Below, piece by piece: positions 1 to 4,773 of a DNA stretch of 8,773 nt. The notes beneath the pieces were generated by a model that did no database searches, had not been told where the DNA came from, and saw only the letters and a list, made by a program, of their open reading frames with translations. Within the stretch, counting starts at the first letter, position 1. Every line of letters begins with the position of its first letter. The stretch spans positions 1 to 8,773 of the forward strand of contig CAYYFQ010000040.1 in the NCBI GenBank assembly GCA_964471475.1, read 5' to 3'. The position numbers and the translations under genes are program-made. Source of the DNA: JAJNBD01 sp964471475 (GTDB lineage Bacteria; Pseudomonadota; Gammaproteobacteria; CAISUE01).

Positions 1-40
1 GTGGGTCACGCCCATGCGAAAGTAGGTCATTGCCAGGCAT
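1..40 (+). rRNA. rrf: 5S ribosomal RNA, 3' end (partial)
   Basis: The first 40 bases align without gaps to the 3' end of gammaproteobacterial 5S rRNA. They keep the CCCATGCGA block, AGTAGG and the terminal TGCCAGGCAT, as in E. coli. The 5' two thirds of the gene lie upstream of the window. The match implies that a 16S-23S-5S operon precedes this region on the plus strand. An intrinsic terminator follows 10 nt later. Recognition is by eye against remembered E. coli 5S. Confidence 0.95.
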
Positions 41-50
41 CTTTATCTCT

Positions 51-86
51 AAAAACCCCCCAACTTATCCTTGGGGGTTTTTTTTT
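51..86 (+). terminator. Rho-independent terminator of the rRNA operon
   Basis: A 7-bp stem, CCCCCAA (57-63) with TTGGGGG (71-77), encloses the loop CTTATCC. It is followed at once by nine T (78-86). The A-tract 51-55 can extend the stem against the T-tract. Its place just after the 5S 3' end makes it the rrn operon terminator. The same A/T flanks could give weak termination on the other strand. Confidence 0.95.
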
Positions 87-108
87 GCCTCCGTATTTCT
101 AATGTTAA

Positions 109-137
109 GCTTTTCTTCATAAATCTTTTGTTATTAT
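109..137 (+). promoter_or_regulatory. Candidate extended -10 promoter for the coiled-coil gene
   Basis: TGT-TATTAT at 129-137 matches the extended -10 pattern TGn-TATAAT with one mismatch in the hexamer. The -35 region at a 17-nt spacing (GCTTTT, 109-114) is poor, which is usual for extended -10 promoters. Transcription would start near 144, leaving a leader of about 44 nt before the ATG at 188. Because the upstream rrn operon is terminated at 51-86, this gene needs its own promoter. The assignment rests on consensus matching only. Confidence 0.4.
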
Positions 138-187
138 GAAACTGTTGTTGAGTAATGCATGAATAACAATTTTTCAAGGAGGATTTT

Positions 188-955
188 ATGTTGCGTCATA
201 AAGCAGCTACTATAGCTACCAATCCAGCAGTAAGGGAAGGAGTAAAAGAAGTTTTATCTGACGTAGGCCCACGTGTAATGCGAGCTTTCTCAACAGACAC
301 TTCTACAAATCAATCTTCTTCTGCAGGCAGTTCTTCTAATAATTCTCCCAATCATCCAACTACACCTACTCATACACATACCGATGTAGGGGTCCATTCA
401 GCTTCTGGGTCGAATCAAGGAAGTGCGACCGTACTCACCGCTACTTCTCATGCTTCTTTAGGAAGTTCGTCAGCCGCACCGCCTGTTTCAGACACAATTA
501 AAGCGGCTCATATTGGCGCAAATGCGACAATAAAAGCTGCTGAAGTGCAAGCAAATGCTGCAAGAGAGTCTGCACAAACTCAAGCGGCAGCTACACAAGA
601 AGGTTCGGAACGGACTGCAAATGCTACGTGGGGTGCGCCTCTCTTAGCTGCAGCAGCCGGAAGCATAGGTACTCTTTTATTTAAAAGTGTCGCAGATAGT
701 GATAATAAGAAAGAAATGGAACAACAAGAAAAACGTCATACCGAAGAAAGAGAGCGAGAAGAAAAACGCCATCAAACAGCCATGGAACAACAAGAAAAAC
801 GTCATGAGCAAGAAAGAGAGCGAGAAGAAAAACGTCATCAAGCAGCTATGGAACAACAAGAAAAACATTATGCGCAAGAAAGGGAGCGAGAAGAAGAACG
901 TCATCAAAGAGAGCTTGAGCGTCAAGAAAACCAACAAGGTTGTTCACTGATGTAA
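188..955 (+). CDS. Hypothetical membrane coiled-coil protein with C-terminal CaaX box; candidate secreted effector
   Basis: I do not recognise a named family. The start is supported by a strong Shine-Dalgarno, AAGGAGG (176-182), 5 nt before ATG. Segments: residues 1-36, a short helix-prone, mildly basic N-terminus; about 37-100, Ser/Thr/Asn/His-rich and probably disordered; 103-146, four Ala-rich 11-residue units, the first two beginning TIKAA; about 149-168, one hydrophobic membrane-compatible segment; 177-250, six-plus 11-residue units rich in Glu, Arg, Lys, Gln and His, predicting a long coiled coil; 252-255, Cys-Ser-Leu-Met at the extreme C-terminus. CSLM fits the CaaX consensus, and a terminal Met favours host farnesyltransferase. 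Bacteria lack that enzyme, while several Legionella and Salmonella effectors exploit it. A Glu-rich stretch just before the end also resembles the E-block of Dot/Icm substrates. There is no Sec signal peptide. The effector role is inference; a structural membrane-tethered protein is the main alternative. The gene stands alone between the rrn terminator and a convergent operon. Confidence 0.75.
   Translation: MLRHKAATIATNPAVREGVKEVLSDVGPRVMRAFSTDTSTNQSSSAGSSSNNSPNHPTTPTHTHTDVGVHSASGSNQGSATVLTATSHASLGSSSAAPPVSDTIKAAHIGANATIKAAEVQANAARESAQTQAAATQEGSERTANATWGAPLLAAAAGSIGTLLFKSVADSDNKKEMEQQEKRHTEEREREEKRHQTAMEQQEKRHEQEREREEKRHQAAMEQQEKHYAQEREREEERHQRELERQENQQGCSLM
716..931 (+). repeat. 66-bp in-frame tandem repeat (3 full copies plus a partial)
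   Basis: Full copies lie at 716-781, 782-847 and 848-913, each starting ATGGAACAACAAGAAAAAC, with a degenerate partial copy after 914. By eye, copies 1 and 2 differ at about 7 of 66 bases and copies 2 and 3 at about 9. Each unit encodes 22 residues, made of two 11-residue halves of the type MEQQEKRHxxE and REREEKRHQxA. The plus strand is strongly purine-rich here, so two other frames also stay open. High unit identity suggests recent expansion by slippage or unequal recombination. Confidence 0.92.
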
Positions 956-1075
956 TATGCCAGTAAAAGGAAGGTTATGATATAAGAAACTCAATAATTG
1001 CAAAAAGGGGGGCGCGCTCTGGGGTCCAAATGCTACTTGGGCCACGGGGTGGCGGAAAGCTGGATTCCCCTAGCT
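956..1075. other. Convergent intergenic spacer with GC-rich structured segment
   Basis: This spacer lies between two convergent genes. Bases 956-1006 are AT-rich and unremarkable. Bases 1007-1075 are much richer in G+C than the surroundings and fold easily. GGTCCAA (1023-1029) pairs with TTGGGCC (1037-1043) across a 7-nt loop. AGCTGG (1058-1063) pairs with the bases at 1070-1075 and overlaps the amgK stop. A small CCAC/GTGG hairpin fits between them. Read on the minus strand, the segment ends in six C and five T (1012-1002), so it could terminate the minus-strand operon. However, the T-run is about 16 nt from the nearest clear stem, so it is not a canonical intrinsic terminator. A dispersed intergenic repeat is the alternative. 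Confidence 0.5.
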
Positions 1076-2074
1076 GTTAAGAATGGTAGCGATTCGCTCT
1101 TTTAAGCACGTAGCTAAGTTAAGAAAAATACGGTGATAAAAATTTTTCAATACACTGTGCTTCTGACACACTACATGGATATATTCCAGTGCTCGCAACA
1201 TATCTTTCAAATAGGCAGTGGAGTTATCACGTAAATATTTTCGTGCAAAAATAAAAATTACTTTTAAATGGCGTTGCATTCCTTGCACATCGAACCAATA
1301 TTCAAATTGATCGCGAGAGCACACATTTTTTTCTACTAGGCGATTGTAATAATCATACACACATCGATACACTAATTCTTGAGGCCACTTGACATAGTAG
1401 TCACGCAGCAAAGAACCAAGATCATAAGTAAGTGGTCCAATAACGGCGTCTTGAAAATCAATTATACCAATGCTTTTATCAGGTAAAACCATTAAATTGC
1501 GCGAATGAAAATCGCGGTGTACTCCTACTTGCGGTTGCTCTGCACTCACATCTTTTAATAAAGCGAAAGTATTTTGCAATAGCTGGTTTTCGTACGTGGT
1601 TAACTGAATTTCCGCAAATTTTTCTATGCCCCACTCCACAAAATTATTCAATTCCGTTTGTAATAAACTTTCTACAAACACAGGTAAGTTCCAATGAGGG
1701 ATTTGTTGACAAGCTTGAATAGCTGGTAAAATATTATAACAATGCTGGTAGTATTCAAACGCATTCTGTTCACTTAAAACATCGTTTAATACTACATGAC
1801 CAAAATCCTCTAATAATAAAAAGCCATCGGTTAAATTTTCAGCAAAAATTTGGGGAGTTTGAATTCCTGCAGTGCGATAAGCTTTATCAATGGCTACAAA
1901 ACTTTGTGAATCTTCCAAAGCAGGTGGAGCGTCCATCAATAAATAACTTCTTTCTGGCGTAAGGATCCTAAAATAGCAACGAAAACTGGCGTCACCTGGG
2001 AAAGGTGAAATATTATTCACATTGGATAACTGCTTGTGCAGCCACTCAGTGCGTTTCTGATCGCGTGTGTTCAT
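1070..2074 (-). CDS. amgK: Aminoglycoside phosphotransferase-fold kinase, AmgK-like (N-acetylmuramate/N-acetylglucosamine anomeric kinase)
   Basis: This is a cytoplasmic sugar kinase, 334 aa from the chosen start. AmgK phosphorylates the anomeric hydroxyl of MurNAc and GlcNAc with ATP, in the MurU branch of peptidoglycan recycling that bypasses de novo UDP-MurNAc synthesis. Visible features: the family N-terminal block PGDASFRCYFR (26-36), MDAPP (47-51), FLLLEDFG (85-92), the catalytic loop HRDFHSRN (186-193), the metal-binding IDFQD (205-209), then GPLTYDLGSLLRD. I chose the ATG at 2074, not the longer frame from 2134. It starts at the conserved N-terminus and overlaps the ctaB stop as ATGA. 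The Shine-Dalgarno is weak, which agrees with translational coupling. No murU nucleotidyltransferase, its usual partner, is visible nearby. Family assignment is firm; exact substrate is inferred. Confidence 0.85.
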   Translation of the reverse strand: MNTRDQKRTEWLHKQLSNVNNISPFPGDASFRCYFRILTPERSYLLMDAPPALEDSQSFVAIDKAYRTAGIQTPQIFAENLTDGFLLLEDFGHVVLNDVLSEQNAFEYYQHCYNILPAIQACQQIPHWNLPVFVESLLQTELNNFVEWGIEKFAEIQLTTYENQLLQNTFALLKDVSAEQPQVGVHRDFHSRNLMVLPDKSIGIIDFQDAVIGPLTYDLGSLLRDYYVKWPQELVYRCVYDYYNRLVEKNVCSRDQFEYWFDVQGMQRHLKVIFIFARKYLRDNSTAYLKDMLRALEYIHVVCQKHSVLKNFYHRIFLNLATCLKERIATILNS

Positions 2075-2949
2075 ATGGGAATCTTCAAATAATGGTCGGT
2101 GAGTAAAACAACAAATAAAATCATCAAATACCAAATGGAATAATGGAAAGTTTTAATACCATTAGCTGGGTGATTTCCCCAAGCAAGACGTACAGCCCAA
2201 TAGGTAAAGCCAATATCCAAAATTAAAGTAGCTATTAAATAAATCACGCCACACATACCAAATATGAAAGGCAATAAACTTACGGGAGTTAACAAAATAG
2301 TATAGAGTAAAACAGATAATTTGGTGAATTCAATGCCGTGAGTAACGGGCAACATGGGAATTTCAACTTTTTCATATTCCTTATATCGATGAATAGCGAG
2401 TGCCCAAAAATGTGGAGGAGTCCACACAAAGATAATCAGCACCAACAATAGCGCATGAGGATCAATCGAGCCGGTAATTGCCACCCAGCCTAATAAGGGA
2501 GGCATCGCTCCTGCCAGGCCACCAATCACAATATTTTGCGGAGTAGCATGTTTTAAATAGACTGTGTAAATTAACGCATAACCGATTAAGCTGAAAAAAG
2601 TTAATATCGCAGTAAGTAAATTTACAAAAGCCACTAAGATACCAAGCCCTATCACGCTTAAGCTGAGAGCAAAAATTGCGGCGTGTATCGGCTTTATTTT
2701 TCCAGTGGGAATTGGCCTTTTGGCTGTTCGCTGCATGATGGCATCAAAGCGCTCATCCACTAAATGATTAATTACAGCAGCACCTCCCGCCGCTAACGCG
2801 ATCCCGATTAAACCAAAGATGACTAATGATAAAGGAGGAAGGGCCGCTGTAGCTAAAAACATTCCAACCAATGCGGTTAAGAGCATCAATAAAACCACAC
2901 GAGGTTTAGTTAGCTCATAATAAGCTAAAAAAGGTTTAGAAGCGGTCAT
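2071..2949 (-). CDS. ctaB: Protoheme IX farnesyltransferase (heme O synthase)
   Basis: This inner-membrane UbiA-family prenyltransferase (also called cyoE) transfers the farnesyl group of farnesyl diphosphate to the vinyl group of heme B, giving heme O. The 292-aa length is usual. The first Asp-rich motif is NHLVDERFDAIMQRTAKRP (61-79), with N61, D65 and D69 binding the Mg-diphosphate. The second signature is WTPPHFWALAIHRYKEYE (176-193), continuing to PMLPVTHG. Hydrophobic stretches between these suggest the usual eight or nine membrane helices. Its ATG overlaps the ctaA stop, and its stop overlaps the amgK start, both as ATGA. Next to ctaA it should supply heme O for heme A synthesis rather than for a bo-type oxidase. 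Confidence 0.97.
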   Translation of the reverse strand: MTASKPFLAYYELTKPRVVLLMLLTALVGMFLATAALPPLSLVIFGLIGIALAAGGAAVINHLVDERFDAIMQRTAKRPIPTGKIKPIHAAIFALSLSVIGLGILVAFVNLLTAILTFFSLIGYALIYTVYLKHATPQNIVIGGLAGAMPPLLGWVAITGSIDPHALLLVLIIFVWTPPHFWALAIHRYKEYEKVEIPMLPVTHGIEFTKLSVLLYTILLTPVSLLPFIFGMCGVIYLIATLILDIGFTYWAVRLAWGNHPANGIKTFHYSIWYLMILFVVLLTDHYLKIPI

Positions 2950-3953
2950 GATTTTTTAGGGTACAAAGCGTAATTTAAAGTAACGATGCTAATTAATAAG
3001 ATAGCGGCGCCAGCATTATGGCTGACTGCCACATGTAAGGGAAGCAAGAGCAAAATATTCATGATCCCTAAAGCCACCTGAATGCATAATATGGTTAAAA
3101 TCAGTAATGCGAGCGTCAATAAATTTTTGGATTGGGCTTTGGCAAAAATAACAATGCATAAAGTGATCCAATAAAAAAATACGATTACTCCACCTAAACG
3201 GTGAGTGAAATGAATGGTGATTTTAGTCGCTTGATCAAGCAAACCCCCTTGATAATTTGGACCAATTTTATCTATCAAACTAAATGCATGCGAATAATCT
3301 AAAGATGGAATAAATGTATATCCCGAACAACCCGGAAAGCTTGTGCATGCAAGGGAAGCATAATTCGCGCTAGTCCACCCGCCTAAAAATATTTGTCCAA
3401 TAATCAAAATTAATCCAAAGAGTGCCCATCCAAAAAATTTTTTACGGTCATTTGAGTTAACTTCTCGAAAAGCATGGTTGAGCCGTAACGATAGTAAAGC
3501 TAACAAAGCCACTAATGTCATGCCGCCTAATAGATGAAACATGACGACGGGGGGGAGTAATTTAAGAGTAACTGTCCAGCGTCCCAGAGAGGCTTGCAGC
3601 AAAACCAAAAGGGTTAAAAAAATGGGTAGGCCTAAAGGGGAATGGTAAGTCTTACGTGTCCAAATAACGCGAGCGGTGATAAAAAATATGAGTAGCCCTA
3701 AAGTGCCTGCAATATAACGATGCGTCATTTCTGCCCATGCTTTGGTGGGTTCTACAGGTTGATTCCCAAAAGAAGCGCTCGCCATTTTTGCCACATCTCC
3801 TTTCGGTACAGTCACATGTCCATAACAACCGGGCCAATCGGGGCAACCGAGCCCAGCATCTTTTAAGCGCGTGTAAGCACCCAGTAATACTACGCAAAAT
3901 GCTAATAAAGTAGCGAAATATGCAATGCGAATGAGAAGAGAGTCTTTTTTCAT
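2946..3953 (-). CDS. ctaA: Heme A synthase (COX15/CtaA family)
   Basis: This integral membrane protein oxidises the C8 methyl of heme O to a formyl group, giving heme A for aa3-type cytochrome c oxidase. The 335-aa length is typical. Conserved heme-ligand histidines sit in EMTHRY (H78), MFHLLGG (H140), IHFTHRLGG (H248/H251) and LHVAVSHNAG (H307/H312). External-loop cysteine pairs are present: C37/C43 in GCPDWPGC and C203/C209 in CTSFPGC. The ATG at 3953 is chosen because the protein then starts MKKDSLLIRI, directly before the first membrane helix. An upstream in-frame TTG at 4001 would add a 16-residue tail that lies entirely within the toxin gene. There is no Shine-Dalgarno before 3953. Instead the ATG overlaps the PIN toxin stop as ATGA, so translation probably depends on coupling. 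No oxidase subunit gene is in the window. Confidence 0.97.
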   Translation of the reverse strand: MKKDSLLIRIAYFATLLAFCVVLLGAYTRLKDAGLGCPDWPGCYGHVTVPKGDVAKMASASFGNQPVEPTKAWAEMTHRYIAGTLGLLIFFITARVIWTRKTYHSPLGLPIFLTLLVLLQASLGRWTVTLKLLPPVVMFHLLGGMTLVALLALLSLRLNHAFREVNSNDRKKFFGWALFGLILIIGQIFLGGWTSANYASLACTSFPGCSGYTFIPSLDYSHAFSLIDKIGPNYQGGLLDQATKITIHFTHRLGGVIVFFYWITLCIVIFAKAQSKNLLTLALLILTILCIQVALGIMNILLLLPLHVAVSHNAGAAILLISIVTLNYALYPKKS

Positions 3954-4384
3954 AGTTGAGATTTGGCAGTGACAAAAGGATTGATAAGTTGTAAAGCGCA
4001 ATGATGAAAATCACTTATATTTCGGGTGGCAAGCGTAGCATGTGATGTTAGAGAGATGGCGGCAATTTGGCCGTCTAGTATACTCATGGTATGCCCTTTG
4101 GACTTAGAGTCGCTCATCAGCTTTCCATAAATATAAGAAGCATTAGTATCAAATGGAAGGATGCGATGAGCAAACGCTGTTTTGATTGCCGTATGAAAGG
4201 CGAGTTCTAAATTAGTTCTTTTTTTTCCGTTAGAAAGCGCATAAATTCCGTAAAAAATTTCCGCGATACTAATCGCAGTTATATAGAGTGTTGAGGATTC
4301 TTGCTGGTCTATCCAAGTGAGAACAGTTGGCGAGGGCGCAGGTTTCATTAATTCTGATAAAATATTAGTATCTAATATTATCAT
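3950..4384 (-). CDS. fitB: PIN-domain ribonuclease toxin, VapC/FitB-like
   Basis: This is the 144-aa toxin of a type II toxin-antitoxin pair. PIN toxins are Mg-dependent endoribonucleases that, in this family, usually cut tRNA or rRNA. The acidic active site is complete: D5 in MIILDTNILSE, E42 in ISIAEIFYG, D104 in SILDGQIAA, and D125 in TRNISDFH as a likely fourth. The spacing D5/E42/D104 equals that remembered for Neisseria FitB, and length also agrees. It starts 1 nt inside the antitoxin stop (TAATG). Its stop overlaps the ctaA start (ATGA), which is unusual for a toxin. No inactivating change is seen. A chromosomal stabilisation or stress function is possible; the RNA target cannot be read from sequence. 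Confidence 0.93.
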   Translation of the reverse strand: MIILDTNILSELMKPAPSPTVLTWIDQQESSTLYITAISIAEIFYGIYALSNGKKRTNLELAFHTAIKTAFAHRILPFDTNASYIYGKLMSDSKSKGHTMSILDGQIAAISLTSHATLATRNISDFHHCALQLINPFVTAKSQL

Positions 4385-4617
4385 TAGATAAGATCCATAG
4401 GTGGGTGAGGCTTACGTGAATTTAACAGCTTAAGATTTACACCATTTTTTTTGCCGAAATAAGACTTAAAAACTTTAGTAATGCTTTCAGAAGGAGTAGT
4501 GGCATGCATAAGGATTTGCCTTACTTCTTCTTCCATAGAAACTCCATGCGCTTGTGCTTTTAAACGCAGTTGCTCGTAAGTGTGGTTGTTTAAGTTTCTA
4601 ACGCTTAAGTTTGCCAT
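4384..4617 (-). CDS. fitA: Ribbon-helix-helix antitoxin, FitA/StbC-like
   Basis: This 77-aa protein should neutralise the PIN toxin encoded directly after it and repress the shared promoter. The N-terminus MANLSVRNLNN fits the DNA-contacting beta strand of FitA-type ribbon-helix-helix proteins. It is followed by the two helices YEQLRLKAQAHG and SMEEEVRQILMHA. The C-terminal tail after about residue 42 is polar and ends RKPHPPMDLI; a Pro-rich end of this kind normally threads into the toxin groove. The start at 4617 is the first ATG and begins the family motif, but no good Shine-Dalgarno precedes it. A perfect palindrome 30 bp upstream of the start is the expected operator. The TAATG junction with the toxin gene is typical of such modules. 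Confidence 0.9.
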   Translation of the reverse strand: MANLSVRNLNNHTYEQLRLKAQAHGVSMEEEVRQILMHATTPSESITKVFKSYFGKKNGVNLKLLNSRKPHPPMDLI

Positions 4618-4646
4618 GAGATTTTTTCAATAATAAATAATATAAC

Positions 4647-4670
4647 AAATGCTAGCATATGCTAGCATTT
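4647..4670. promoter_or_regulatory. 24-bp perfect palindrome; putative FitAB operator
   Basis: Two tandem copies of the self-complementary 10-mer ATGCTAGCAT (4649-4658 and 4659-4668) are flanked by AA and TT, giving a perfect 24-bp inverted repeat. The inner TGCTAGCA boxes resemble the TGCTATCA half-sites that I recall for Neisseria FitAB. The palindrome covers the spacer and -10 of the antitoxin promoter, as expected for autorepression by a FitA-FitB complex. Palindromy is seen directly; binding is inferred. Confidence 0.8.
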
Positions 4671-4678
4671 TAAGTCAA
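4649..4678 (-). promoter_or_regulatory. Candidate promoter of the fitAB-ctaA-ctaB-amgK operon
   Basis: On the minus strand, TTGACT (4678-4673) matches the -35 consensus at five of six bases. An 18-nt spacer leads to TAGCAT (4654-4649), a moderate -10. The start of transcription would fall near 4642, giving a leader of about 25 nt before the antitoxin ATG. The operator palindrome overlaps the -10. A rival -10, TATATT (4644-4639), exists but lacks a matching -35. Confidence 0.55.
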
Positions 4679-4698
4679 ATCTCCTATGGTGCGTTAAC

Positions 4699-4711
4699 TG
4701 ATCACTGATCA
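4699..4711. promoter_or_regulatory. Inverted repeat TGATCA-C-TGATCA between divergent operons
   Basis: Two TGATCA hexamers separated by one base form a 13-bp dyad. It lies 6 bp upstream of the putative ychF -35 and about 21 bp upstream of the toxin-antitoxin -35. It sits in the only true divergent spacer of the window and could bind a dimeric regulator. No regulator is recognised, and the AT-rich background makes chance possible. Confidence 0.3.
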
Positions 4712-4716
4712 CGCTT

Positions 4717-4745
4717 TTGCTTTTACTGTTGATCCTCTTTACAAT
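4717..4745 (+). promoter_or_regulatory. Sigma-70-type promoter for ychF-murI
   Basis: TTGCTT (4717-4722) and TACAAT (4740-4745) are separated by the optimal 17 nt. The -10 matches consensus at five of six bases and the -35 at four. Transcription would begin near 4752, giving a leader of about 22 nt. A purine-rich ribosome site, AGAGAG (4764-4769), lies 4 nt before the ychF ATG. Confidence 0.65.
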
Positions 4746-4773
4746 ACCTTATTTTTATTGAAAAGAGAGCGTT

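Noticed and set aside
98..121. Possible PmrA-type box (CTAATGTT...CTTTTCTT) upstream of the effector candidate
   Set aside because: The second half matches the remembered CTTAATATT direct repeat poorly and the spacing is off, so it would prove nothing about effector regulation.
716..931. Possible CRISPR-like array
   Set aside because: The units are contiguous without unique spacers, are in frame, and encode a regular coiled coil.
677..950. Open frames of 86-87 codons on both strands across the repeat region
   Set aside because: They are by-products of the purine-rich 66-bp repeat; they have no ribosome site, and their translations are low-complexity Lys/Asn or Phe/Leu strings.
2075..2134. 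Longer amgK start at 2134
   Set aside because: The extra 20 residues lie inside ctaB, do not resemble the family N-terminus, and the ATGA junction at 2074 gives a natural start.
3954..4001. Longer ctaA from a TTG codon
   Set aside because: It adds a Cys/His-rich tail read out of frame from the toxin gene, and the ATG at 3953 places the first membrane helix normally.
3652..4014. 120-codon minus-strand frame over the ctaA start
   Set aside because: It is an out-of-frame shadow of ctaA and fitB with no recognisable motif.
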